A DNA stretch of 37,260 nt from Clostridia bacterium. Lineage in GTDB: Bacteria > Bacillota > Clostridia > UMGS1883. Below are positions 13,385 through 21,306 of this stretch, in pieces. The translations under genes were made by a program, and so were the position numbers. Below the pieces are notes generated by a model. That model saw nothing but the letters and a program-made list of their open reading frames with translations, was not told the origin of the DNA and ran no database searches. The stretch lies in assembly GCA_017414645.1 (NCBI GenBank), contig JAFQLL010000001.1, positions 1-37,260 on the forward strand, read 5' to 3'. Positions within the stretch are counted from its first letter, which is position 1. Each line of letters opens with the position of its first letter.

Positions 13385-15052
13385 TTAAAACTCAACAGTC
13401 TTTTTAAAGCTTCCGAATACAACAGTATAGGGTCCCTTTGCCTGAGGCAGATATGTGTACTCAAGCTTTCTTGAATCGTTTGTTCTGACAAACTTAAAGT
13501 CTACAACCTTGCCTTCTGCATTCTTTATGTAAAGTAGTACTGTTGTGTTTTCGCCAGTGTAGGTGCCCGTAAGATGAATTCCTTCTTCATCGGCATTTAC
13601 AGTAAGCTTATCAGGGTTGTTAACCTCGGTTACAATAAAGCTGGAAGCCTCTTTATTATAGCCGTTCGTAAGAATAAGCATGCCATTCGATACGGTGAGA
13701 TATTTTCCTCTTGCACTCATGCTCTCAAAGCTGACACCACTGCCTGCAAGGCCGTCACGCTTGATAAAGGTCATGCTTTGCGCTGTAGAAGGCTGTGCAT
13801 CGTTATCATGAAGAAGCTTTACGTAGGAATTATAGTTTGTAATAAAATAACCCATTTTGTTTACAGCCTGAATAGACACATAATCTTCATCAGCTCTGCC
13901 GGGGATTATTTCCCATTCAAAATCAGCTTTATTTACTGTAAATTCGTCGCAATAAACCAAGGAGCCTGCAGGGTATGCTGTTTCATCTGTGGTGTTTGAA
14001 AAATAGCCGTGGTAAAGCTTTGTTGACGGGTCACTTACAGGTGAAATGTAAACTTTGGTTCCGTCTAAGCCAACACTGCTTTCGTAGAAAAGGTCGATTG
14101 AACCGTCGGGGTTAAAAATAAGTTCATCAACACAAACGCTTCTACGGTAGCCGCTACCATTTTCCATAGCGCCTGTATGGTAGAAAATGTAGGTTTTACC
14201 CTTAAAGTCAATTACAGACGGATGGTTTGTATTACTTGATGCTCCTGCTTCCATAAGCTTGCCGCCGTAGGTATAGGGGCCTGTAACACTTTTACTTGTG
14301 GCATAGGAAAGCTCCTCGTGCCAGTTATTTGCAAAGAATATGTAGTATAAATCTCCCCTCTTATAAATCCAGGGAGCTTCGGTGTAGGTTGTGCCAAGAG
14401 GCATATTTTCAATAAAAAGCTCTGTAATATCGCCACCGTTAACAGCACCGTCACCGTTAAGGTCAACAAGGCTATTCATTTCTTCGTTAAGCTCAGCAAT
14501 GTAAAGGTTAGAGTTGCCCCATGAAATGTAGCGGTGTTCAACACCGTTTTCGTCGTTTTCAACCCATACTGTGGGGTCAATATCGTCCCAGCCTACTTTG
14601 CCTCGTGTCCAGCCGGGCTGAACAAGCTTATTTCCATTCAAATGGTCCTTATAGGGGCCTGTTATGCTGTCACTTACACCAACTGAAATACCGGTTGAGT
14701 TTTTGCACATAAAGAAGTAATACTTACCCTTATAGTATTCAACCTCGCCTGCCCATGCATCGGAAGCGTTACCCCAGGAGAAGTCGCTTGCTTTCATGGG
14801 CACGCCCTCGTAGGTCCAGTTAACCATGTCCTTTGATGAGTAGCAAAGCCACTCGGGCATGTAGTAATAATTTGTTGTTGACGTGTCGTGGCCACAGAAA
14901 AGATACACAGTGTCGTCCACAACAATTGCCGCAGGGTCGCCTGCATAAACGCGATTACCCAAATTGTCTTCTTTTACAATGGGGTTGTTTGCACTTACAA
15001 CTACTGTAAGAAGCATCATTGCAACAAGAAGCATTGCTAAAACTTTTTTCAT
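13385..15052 (-). CDS. Secreted GH43 glycosidase with C-terminal CBM42/AbfB-like domain
   Basis: A 555-residue exported glycosidase of family 43, whose members are mainly arabinofuranosidases, arabinanases and xylosidases. Signal peptide about 1-21. Likely catalytic residues are Asp39 (AGDPAAIVVDD), the modulating Asp159 (WDDIDPTVW) and the acid Glu225 (YTEAPWIY). Residues about 375-480 resemble an AbfB/CBM42 beta-trefoil (VSFESMSARGKYLTV); the end is a small beta domain. An unusual 12-residue calcium loop of dockerin/EF-hand type (DLNGDGAVNGGD, 197-208) is inserted in the blade before the acid Glu. GGGAGGT precedes the ATG, which overlaps the previous stop by four bases. Exact substrate is unknown. 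Confidence 0.88.
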   Translation of the reverse strand: MKKVLAMLLVAMMLLTVVVSANNPIVKEDNLGNRVYAGDPAAIVVDDTVYLFCGHDTSTTNYYYMPEWLCYSSKDMVNWTYEGVPMKASDFSWGNASDAWAGEVEYYKGKYYFFMCKNSTGISVGVSDSITGPYKDHLNGNKLVQPGWTRGKVGWDDIDPTVWVENDENGVEHRYISWGNSNLYIAELNEEMNSLVDLNGDGAVNGGDITELFIENMPLGTTYTEAPWIYKRGDLYYIFFANNWHEELSYATSKSVTGPYTYGGKLMEAGASSNTNHPSVIDFKGKTYIFYHTGAMENGSGYRRSVCVDELIFNPDGSIDLFYESSVGLDGTKVYISPVSDPSTKLYHGYFSNTTDETAYPAGSLVYCDEFTVNKADFEWEIIPGRADEDYVSIQAVNKMGYFITNYNSYVKLLHDNDAQPSTAQSMTFIKRDGLAGSGVSFESMSARGKYLTVSNGMLILTNGYNKEASSFIVTEVNNPDKLTVNADEEGIHLTGTYTGENTTVLLYIKNAEGKVVDFKFVRTNDSRKLEYTYLPQAKGPYTVVFGSFKKTVEF

Positions 15053-15480
15053 TTTCTTCTACCTCCCGTATGTTTCTTTATATATTTTACAACATGTTTT
15101 ATAAACCGTCTCAAACAAAGGGTGTGCAAATATAAAAGGCTTCCCTTTGTGCTTTTGCCGTCAACATTTGTGACTATGGCAAAAATTTGTTCATTCTTAA
15201 CCTTTTCAACCCACCACTGGTTGTCGCCACACACACCGTAGCAAGCATCAAGCATTTTTACAATGCGGTGCAATACGTATTTTCCGTCGTTGCGCTTGTA
15301 AAACACAATGTCGAACTTTTTTGCACCGCCTGTGTATTTTTCAATTGTAACACTTGTTTGCCCACCTTTTATAAAAGGCATCATGCTAACCCCATTGGGT
15401 TTAAAAGTAAAGCTCTCACCCTTTTCAAAAGCCTGGTTTATAAAAGGCATTACCGTTTCAAATTTTGTTTTATTTTCCAT
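15049..15480 (-). CDS. S24/S26-family peptidase-like protein
   Basis: A 143-residue protein with the signal-peptidase/LexA fold signs: NGVSMMPFI with candidate nucleophile Ser32, and DIVFYKRNDGKYVLHRIV, where His71 takes the place of the usual general base, as in SipW-type enzymes. There is no N-terminal membrane helix; a basic C-terminal tail (RRFIKHVVKYIKKHTGGRRK) could contact membrane or nucleic acid. It may process the secreted proteins encoded downstream, but this is inference from context. GTGAGG lies ten bases ahead of the ATG inside an inverted repeat. It is the first gene of the seven-gene operon. Confidence 0.75.
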   Translation of the reverse strand: MENKTKFETVMPFINQAFEKGESFTFKPNGVSMMPFIKGGQTSVTIEKYTGGAKKFDIVFYKRNDGKYVLHRIVKMLDACYGVCGDNQWWVEKVKNEQIFAIVTNVDGKSTKGSLLYLHTLCLRRFIKHVVKYIKKHTGGRRK

Positions 15481-15490
15481 AAAAAATAAA

Positions 15491-15528
15491 CCTCACGCTA
15501 TGATAGTTCATTTTACCATAGTGTGAGG
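15491..15528. promoter_or_regulatory. 12-bp inverted repeat over promoter and ribosome binding site
   Basis: CCTCACGCTATG at 15491-15502 pairs with 15517-15528 (12 pairs, one G-T) around a 14-base centre that contains the -10 box. One arm is in the promoter spacer; the other contains the GTGAGG ribosome binding site. It is well placed as a repressor operator. In minus sense TTTATTTTTT follows, so it can also end degV transcription. Confidence 0.65.
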
Positions 15529-15538
15529 CTAAAGTCAA
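15510..15538 (-). promoter_or_regulatory. Promoter of the S24-GH43-LamG-Sir2 operon
   Basis: Minus-sense TTGACT at 15533-15538 and TAAAAT at 15510-15515 with a 17-base spacer. All seven downstream genes are overlapping or at most 13 bases apart, so this promoter could serve them all. Confidence 0.7.
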
Positions 15539-15551
15539 CGGAATATAATAT

Positions 15552-16376
15552 TTAATAGCTTATTACAAGGCCTTTTTCACCTGCATACATGCTTATAAGC
15601 CCGCCTGTGGGAACAACAACAATATCTAATTCACACTCTGCTTCCAAAGCTGCCTTTAAAGCTTCTGCTCTTTCGGGTGCAGCAGAATGAGTAATGATAA
15701 TTTTCTTAACACCTTTCGCTTTTATGTCGGCAATGGAGGTTTCAGCAAGAGTTTTTAATGCTCTTTTAACGCCTCTTGCCTGAGCTATTTTTACAAGCTC
15801 ACCATTGCGGATACCTAAAACTGCAACAAGGTCAATGAGGCTTGTTGCCACGTATGCTACCTTGGAAAGTCTGCCGTTTTTGTAAAGTACGCTTAAATCT
15901 TCGAGCACAACATTTGTTGTGATTGTGGGAATGTAATCTTCAACTGCCTTAACTATCTCTTCAAAATCCATACCCTTTTCTTCAAGCTCAACAATTTTTT
16001 CTGCAACGAGCGCTTCGCCGCCCGATGCATTGAGAGAGTTGAACACATGACCTTTTTTGCCAGGGTTTTCACCAAGGTACATTTGAAGACCCAATCTTGC
16101 GCTGTTGTACGAACCTGAAAGCACAGCAGTTATAGCAATGATGTACACTCTGTCACATTCACCGATTGCGTCGCAAAAGGCATCGGGCGAAGGGCACGAG
16201 CTTCTGGGAGGCTCTTTGCTGTTTCTCACCTCTGCACGAAATGCATCTATGTCCATATTATCATCTGTACAATAATCTTTACCGTTAACGCTTACTGTTA
16301 AAGGCACGCTTATAACTTTCCCCATAAGGCGAGGATTTACCTCGGCTGCACCATCCATAACTATTTTATAGCTCAT
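15552..16376 (-). CDS. DegV family fatty-acid-binding protein
   Basis: A 274-residue DegV protein; the family binds a fatty acid in a cleft between two domains, and some members (FakB) present it to a fatty-acid kinase. Typical parts are PLTVSVNGKDY, SSCPSPDAF, the ITAVLSGSYNSA loop, LEDLSVLYKNGRLSK and the C-terminal VVPTGGLISMYAGEKGL. AAGGAG precedes the ATG. It is divergent from a TetR regulator and ends just upstream of the inverted repeat at 15491-15528. No fatty-acid kinase gene is in the window. Confidence 0.9.
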   Translation of the reverse strand: MSYKIVMDGAAEVNPRLMGKVISVPLTVSVNGKDYCTDDNMDIDAFRAEVRNSKEPPRSSCPSPDAFCDAIGECDRVYIIAITAVLSGSYNSARLGLQMYLGENPGKKGHVFNSLNASGGEALVAEKIVELEEKGMDFEEIVKAVEDYIPTITTNVVLEDLSVLYKNGRLSKVAYVATSLIDLVAVLGIRNGELVKIAQARGVKRALKTLAETSIADIKAKGVKKIIITHSAAPERAEALKAALEAECELDIVVVPTGGLISMYAGEKGLVISY

Positions 16377-16414
16377 TTAAAAATTCTCCTTTATTGACAT
16401 TTTTTCTATAATGT

Positions 16415-16443
16415 ATTATAATGACATCGTGTCGAAATTACAA
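16415..16443 (-). promoter_or_regulatory. degV promoter with internal palindrome
   Basis: Minus-sense TTGTAA at 16438-16443 and TATAAT at 16415-16420, spacer 17. The spacer contains the palindrome GACATCGTGTC (16423-16433), a candidate TetR site. A separate 9-bp inverted repeat (16438-16446 with 16492-16500) spans the divergent region. Confidence 0.6.
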
Positions 16444-16539
16444 CAATCAGATGTTTTAAATTCGTTGTGTTGTGTTTCTTTTTGCTTCTCTTTGTTGTAA
16501 AATAGACACTTTTACAAAAATCGTCTAAGGAGATTTATC

Positions 16540-17112
16540 ATGAAAGAAAACCGCCGTACAAACATGACAAAAGCCCTTTTAAAGGACAGCCTTCTTGAAC
16601 TTTTGAAGGCAAAGCCGCTTCCGAAAATAACAATAAAGGAAATTTGCGAAAATGCAGATATTAACCGCTCTACCTTTTACCTTCATTATGTGGATCAATT
16701 TGCTCTTTGCGATGAAATTGAGAATGACAGCGTTGAAAAAATCAACACCTGTCTTGCAAAGGTTAGCATGAAAGGAAATCGTGTTGAAGGGCTTACTGAA
16801 TTTCTCTATTACATGAAATCAAACGGAGAGCTTTTCGAAATACTTATGCGCCCCGATTTCAACAACTCTTTCCGTGTGCGTTTTTCTGAGGTTGCTGTAA
16901 AAAGGCTTGCAGAGCTCGATTATCACGATAATGTTTCTTCAGAAGACAAAGACTATATTTTCCGCTTTATGTTTATGGGAGTGCTCGGCATGCTTGAAAA
17001 ATGGGTAAAGGACGGTTTCGATAAATCGCCCGAGGAAATTGCCGCATTTATTCTTTCACTCATTCCCAGCATAAGTGCTGCTTTAAAGAATCGCGAAATA
17101 CTTTTAGCTTAA
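16540..17112 (+). CDS. TetR/AcrR family transcriptional regulator
   Basis: A 190-residue regulator. The N-terminal helix-turn-helix is clear (TKALLKDSLLELL, ITIKEICENADINRSTFYLHY), and the C-terminal part resembles the DhaS-type ligand domain (TetR_C_7). AAGGAG precedes the ATG by eight bases. It is one of only two plus-strand genes and is divergent from degV, 163 bases away, which suggests that it controls degV and itself. Operator candidates lie between them. The inducing ligand is unknown, possibly a fatty acid given its neighbour. Confidence 0.85.
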   Translation: MKENRRTNMTKALLKDSLLELLKAKPLPKITIKEICENADINRSTFYLHYVDQFALCDEIENDSVEKINTCLAKVSMKGNRVEGLTEFLYYMKSNGELFEILMRPDFNNSFRVRFSEVAVKRLAELDYHDNVSSEDKDYIFRFMFMGVLGMLEKWVKDGFDKSPEEIAAFILSLIPSISAALKNREILLA

Positions 17113-17115
17113 ATC

Positions 17116-17147
17116 AAAATCGGATGCCCATAAGGGCATCCGATTTT
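17116..17147. terminator. Bidirectional terminator between tetR and the small Asn/Gln-rich gene
   Basis: A 14-bp perfect stem (17116-17129 with 17134-17147) with an ATAA loop. Plus-sense T6 follows, and the other strand also has a T-rich tail. It begins three bases after the tetR stop. Confidence 0.92.
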
Positions 17148-17252
17148 TTACTGATTTTTATTATTCTGCTGGCTCTTCTGATTGTTACCCTTCTGCTGAT
17201 TGCCTGCCTGCTTCTGCTGGTTGTTATTGTTTTGATTGTTCTTGTTATTCAA
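17148..17252 (-). CDS. Small Asn/Gln-rich protein (34 residues)
   Basis: Beginning at TTG (17250-17252), 34 codons encode a peptide of almost only Asn, Gln and Lys with a few Gly, Ser and Ala (begins MNNKNNQNNNNQQKQ). A perfect GGAGG lies eight bases upstream, and the stop abuts the terminator, so it looks like a real gene. The composition recalls gamma-type small acid-soluble spore proteins and other Gln/Asn-rich spore or coat peptides, but no specific family is recognisable. It may be the last gene of the glmM transcription unit. The short length and TTG start keep certainty moderate. Confidence 0.5.
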   Translation of the reverse strand: MNNKNNQNNNNQQKQAGNQQKGNNQKSQQNNKNQ

Positions 17253-17294
17253 TCAAATCACCTCCAAAAGCAGTTTAACCTGTTTTAAAAGCTT

Positions 17295-17459
17295 TTATAC
17301 AATCGTATATTCAAAGAGCTCATAATGAAGACGGGTTCCTATATCGCAGCCCGGTGGCAAAAGCGCCATCGCAATAAACATCTCGCCGCCGGTTTCCACA
17401 TCGGTTAATGTGGCATATTCGCCCTCTATCTTTTTAACTATGTAATCCTTAGGTTCCAT
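17295..17459 (-). CDS. Small conserved hypothetical protein (54 residues)
   Basis: A 54-residue protein beginning MEPKDYIVKKIEGEYATL. Its ATG overlaps the glmM stop (TAATG) and GAGGAG lies 11 bases upstream, so it is translationally coupled to glmM. The sequence looks like a small beta-barrel (YIVKKIEGEYATLTDVETG, then a hydrophobic LLPPGCDIGTRL segment), somewhat like DUF3006 proteins, which share a VxRIEGDYAV start. No function is known. The 42-base gap to the next small gene holds that gene's ribosome binding site and nothing else evident. Confidence 0.65.
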   Translation of the reverse strand: MEPKDYIVKKIEGEYATLTDVETGGEMFIAMALLPPGCDIGTRLHYELFEYTIV

Positions 17460-18807
17460 TATGACAAACGCTCCTCAATCAGCTTAGCCAATTCCTCAGC
17501 GTCGCGTGTTATTTCTTCCTGGTTTTTACCTTCGATCATAACTCTTACCAAAGGCTCCGTGCCCGAAGGACGGATAAGTACTCTGCCCTCACCTGAGAAC
17601 TTTTCTTCAAGCTTACTGATGGCTGCCATAATAACCGTATCTTCGCTGTAGGATGTATCGCCGCTTTTTGCAACGCGCGCATTTTTAAGCACCTGAGGAT
17701 AAATGTCTATAATGCTTGTAAGAGAGGAAAGCAGTTTTCCCTCTTCGCACATTACACTTGCAAGAGCAATTGCACTTACAAGACCGTCACCCGTTGTGTT
17801 GTGGTCAAGGAAAATTACATGACCTGATTGTTCGCCGCCAATGGAGTGACCACCCTTGAGCATTTCTTCAAGAACATATCTGTCGCCCACCTTTGTTTTA
17901 AGAACGTCTATGCCACATTTTTCACCCATAATGAACAAGCCAAGATTGCTCATTATTGTTGCAACGAGAGTGTTGTTTTTAAGGGTGCCCTTCTTCTTCA
18001 TGCTGTTGGCGCATATAGCCATAATCACATCGCCGTCAACCATGTTACCATTTTCGTCAACTGCCAGCATTCTGTCGGCATCGCCGTCAAAGGCAAAGCC
18101 TGCATCAGCTTTAAGCTCGGAAACCTTCTTTGCAAGGTTTTCCATATGTGTCGAGCCGCAATTATGGTTAATATTAATTCCGTCGGGCTTGTCGGAAAGC
18201 ACCTCAATACGTGCACCAAGAGCTTCGAAAGCTTTTTGGCAGTGTTATAGGATGCACCATTAGCGCAGTCAAGCACAAAGAATTTCCCGTCAAAACGTGT
18301 TGTAGCAGTGCTTACAGCCTTTTCAATATAATCTGAAAGCTTATCGGAAAAGTCGTGCACACAGCCAACCTTCTCACCTACAGGTGTGGGAATGCCGTCC
18401 TTTTCGCCAAGGATATAAGCTTCTATTTCGTTTTCTGTTTCGTCGGGAAGCTTATAGCCAGTTTTGTCGAAGAATTTTATACCGTTAAACTCAAAGCTGT
18501 TATGAGACGCCGAAACAACAACCCCTGCATCGAAGCCGTATTTTTTTGTAAGATATGCCACCGCAGGTGTAGGGGCAACACCAAGTATGTAAACATCTGC
18601 ACCTACTGAGCAAATGCCTGCAGTAAGTGCCGCTTCAAGCATCTGACCCGATATTCTTGTGTCGCGACCAATGAGAATTTTAACCTTTTTTTCACTTTTA
18701 CCCGAGAGTACCCAGGCACCTGCTTTACCGATTTCTGCAGCAAGAGCACTTGTCAGAAGTTCGTTTGCAACGCCTCTGACACCATCTGTACCAAACAATC
18801 TACCCAT
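17459..18807 (-). CDS. glmM: Phosphoglucosamine mutase GlmM, apparent -1 frameshift
   Basis: GlmM converts glucosamine-6-phosphate to glucosamine-1-phosphate for UDP-GlcNAc and peptidoglycan synthesis. All signatures are present but in two frames: start MGRLFGTDGVRG, catalytic phosphoserine Ser101 (SASHN), metal site DGDADR, sugar loop GGEQSGH and phosphate loop RPSGTEPLVR. The frame breaks at an A run (T5 at 18233-18237 on plus): after codons for TAKK the reading must step back one base to continue as AFEALGARIEVLSDKPDG. Restoring one base gives 449 residues, the normal length. Homopolymer sequencing error or recent mutation is most likely. The start overlaps the U32 stop as TAATG. Confidence 0.9.
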
Positions 18808-20894
18808 TATATTCTCCCTCTCTGTTTATTTTTTCCCGAATTCGAGAAATAACCTCTTGTGAATTTTTTAGGCATTTCTACTTCTGTTGTGCCTTTATAC
18901 ATACCTAAAATTCTTTCCACTTCATCTTTTGTTTCATCTGTGAAAACAAGCCTTATTACATCTAAGTTAAGCGAATTGATAACATCCTTTTTGTCTGCCA
19001 TGAAGGTAACTGCGCTGTTATAAAGCATATTGATGTGCTCGTATTTGTCCGAATACACCAAAAACTCAGCTCCTGTTTTATCAATAAGCTTCAATTTTCT
19101 TTCGCAGTCGCACTTTTTTCTGACACCTTTTATTAAGCATGCACGTGTTGTCATCATCATTTGCCTGCCGTATACCAATGCTTCACAAATCACATCGGTG
19201 TTGTCGGTAATGGTGCGTATTTCATCGGCGCTCAGCTCAGGTGAAAGAGTTAAATGCCCTATGCCTTCATTTGCATATTCACAGGCAGTTAAAGGGTTGT
19301 AAACGTTAAGTCCGTAATTACCCACACATTCAAAGCCTTCTGCCACGAGAGCTTTCAACGTACCATAGGTTGATACGGCAACACGTTTTGCACCAGCGTG
19401 CTTTAAACGGTCAATATAGGCATTAACATTGTAAGTAACCTTAGGTAACTCAACAATATAGTTTTCCTTTTTATCGCTGTTTTCGAAAAGCTCTATGGGC
19501 ATGTAGACCAGATCGGCACCGTTTGCGCCCTCAAGCTGTTCTTTATTCATAACACTTACGGCAATTTTGTAGCCCTCGCGCTTTCTTTTGCTGTAAGTAT
19601 ATTCAAAGCTATTCACATGGCGTTTCTGAACCTCTCCGCGTATTTTGGCAAGTTCGTCAGCGCAATCACGCCGTAAGGCATTTATATCTTTAGCACTTAA
19701 AGTTAGATTGTCGTCAATATCACATTCAATATACTCAAGATTAAACACCGTCTGCCCCATTTTAGCAATACGCTCTGTTATCAAAGCACAATCCAGCGGA
19801 CGGTTTAATGCTTTCTCAGGCACAGGAGCATAAGCTGTGGCAGAGTTTACACCGTCAGAAAGCACGAGCATTGTTTCTTCGTTTTGCTTCATTCGAAAAT
19901 AGCCTGTTACTGCTATTTTCTTATTTTCAACGCCGTCACGGTAGGTTGCTGCCGCTTTTTTCATAACCTCTTTATCACTGCGATAGGAAATGCCATCATT
20001 TGATATGGAATAGTTCATCATTTCGGGTGTATTCACATGTGCAAAGTAAGCTTTTGTAAAGCCATCTCCACGAACAAAGATTTTTTCAAGCTCACGAATG
20101 TCTTCACTGGTTACCTCTTTGGGGTTGTCGAGATACTTTCTGTACATTCCCGTAACGGTTGCCACATATTCCGGACTTTTCATTCTGCCTTCAATTTTAA
20201 GAGAGTCAACCCCTGTATTTTTCAATTCCGAAAGCGAGTCTACAAGGCACAAATCCCTGGGGCTTAAAAAGTAACCCTTTTTGCCGTCGGCAGTATAAAT
20301 CTGTCGGCAGGGCTGAGCACAACTACCCCTGTTTCCGCTTCTTCCGCCTATAAAGGAGCTCATAAGACACTGACCCGAGGCGCATACGCACAAGGCTCCG
20401 TGCACAAAAACCTCTAATGAAGCCCGTGTGTTTTTATAAATCTTTTCAATTTCTTCTAACGTAAGCTCGCGTGCAAGCACAACGCGTGAAAAACCTCTTT
20501 TTAAAAGATATTCAACATCCTTTTCATTATGTGCACTCATCTGAGTGCTTGCATGAATTGGCATCTCAGGGCAAACACTGCGCGCCATTTGTGCACAGCC
20601 GAAATCCTGTATAATAAGTGCATCCACGCCGCAAGCTGCAGCAGTTGCTATGCCCCTTTCAAAGCGTGAAAGCTCATTTTTCCCAACAAGAGTATTCATT
20701 GCAAGATATACAAGGGTTCCTCTTTCATGGGCGTATTTCACCGCATCACGAAGCCCATTTGTGTCGAAGTTTTCTGCCCCCTGTCTTGCACTGAAGCTTT
20801 TTTCGCCAAGATACACCGCGTCGGCACCATTTTGCACCGCGGCATGCAAAGCCTCCATGCCGCCTGCAGGTGACAAAAGCTCTATTTTACGCAT
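18807..20894 (-). CDS. U32 family peptidase/RlhA-like protein
   Basis: A 695-residue U32 protein with the N-terminal TIM-barrel-like region (LSPAGGMEALHAAVQNGADAVYLG), the family cysteine cluster (HGALCVCASGQC, then GSCAQPCRQ) and a long C-terminal part like the DUF3656/collagenase-like extension. U32 proteins were once called collagenases; characterised relatives such as E. coli RlhA hydroxylate 23S rRNA and are thought to carry an iron-sulfur cluster. I favour an RNA-modification role, but this is inference. It overlaps the zapA stop (TAATG) and glmM start, a common clostridial arrangement. Confidence 0.88.
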   Translation of the reverse strand: MRKIELLSPAGGMEALHAAVQNGADAVYLGEKSFSARQGAENFDTNGLRDAVKYAHERGTLVYLAMNTLVGKNELSRFERGIATAAACGVDALIIQDFGCAQMARSVCPEMPIHASTQMSAHNEKDVEYLLKRGFSRVVLARELTLEEIEKIYKNTRASLEVFVHGALCVCASGQCLMSSFIGGRSGNRGSCAQPCRQIYTADGKKGYFLSPRDLCLVDSLSELKNTGVDSLKIEGRMKSPEYVATVTGMYRKYLDNPKEVTSEDIRELEKIFVRGDGFTKAYFAHVNTPEMMNYSISNDGISYRSDKEVMKKAAATYRDGVENKKIAVTGYFRMKQNEETMLVLSDGVNSATAYAPVPEKALNRPLDCALITERIAKMGQTVFNLEYIECDIDDNLTLSAKDINALRRDCADELAKIRGEVQKRHVNSFEYTYSKRKREGYKIAVSVMNKEQLEGANGADLVYMPIELFENSDKKENYIVELPKVTYNVNAYIDRLKHAGAKRVAVSTYGTLKALVAEGFECVGNYGLNVYNPLTACEYANEGIGHLTLSPELSADEIRTITDNTDVICEALVYGRQMMMTTRACLIKGVRKKCDCERKLKLIDKTGAEFLVYSDKYEHINMLYNSAVTFMADKKDVINSLNLDVIRLVFTDETKDEVERILGMYKGTTEVEMPKKFTRGYFSNSGKNKQRGRI

Positions 20895-21292
20895 TATCTG
20901 CCATACCTCTTATATTTTTTCAGTTCACCTTCAAGCCTTGCATTGTTTGCCTGCAAATTACGGTTTTCGTCGGCAAGACGCTTGTTTTCTGCCTGAAGCT
21001 TTTGGCTTAAAGCGCGCATTGATCCTGCTTCATCGGCATACTGCAAAAGTTGACCGCGGAGAGTTTCGCCGTCCTCTTTTACTTTAAAGAGCTCGTCTGC
21101 AACATTAACAGCAGTAAGAATGGCTGCCATCTGAGCTGAGAGGCGCTTATCCATTCTTGTAAGCTCGTCAAGCTTTTTATCTACATAATTTGCAACATTA
21201 ATTACATATTCTTCAGAATCTGTGGATGAAATAATATAGTCAACCTTTCCGATTCTGACCTTTGTTATACTCCTTTTTTCTTCAAACATCAT
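20894..21292 (-). CDS. zapA: Cell division protein ZapA
   Basis: A 132-residue ZapA, which binds and bundles FtsZ at the division ring. The N-terminal half has the ZapA fold (VRIGKVDYIISSTDSEEYVINVA, then VADELFKVK), and the C-terminal half is a predicted coiled coil (about residues 75-128, LQAENKRLADENRNLQANNARL). It is longer than the roughly 85-110 residues usual in Firmicutes because of this coil. GGAGG lies seven bases ahead of the first of two ATG codons. It is 14 bases downstream of the CPBP gene and coupled to the U32 gene. Confidence 0.85.
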   Translation of the reverse strand: MMFEEKRSITKVRIGKVDYIISSTDSEEYVINVANYVDKKLDELTRMDKRLSAQMAAILTAVNVADELFKVKEDGETLRGQLLQYADEAGSMRALSQKLQAENKRLADENRNLQANNARLEGELKKYKRYGR

Positions 21293-21306
21293 TAAATTGC
21301 CTCCTG

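Noticed and set aside
17459..18807. glmM as a decayed pseudogene
   Set aside because: Both halves keep all catalytic motifs and one restored base gives a normal-length enzyme; a single homopolymer indel is not evidence of decay.
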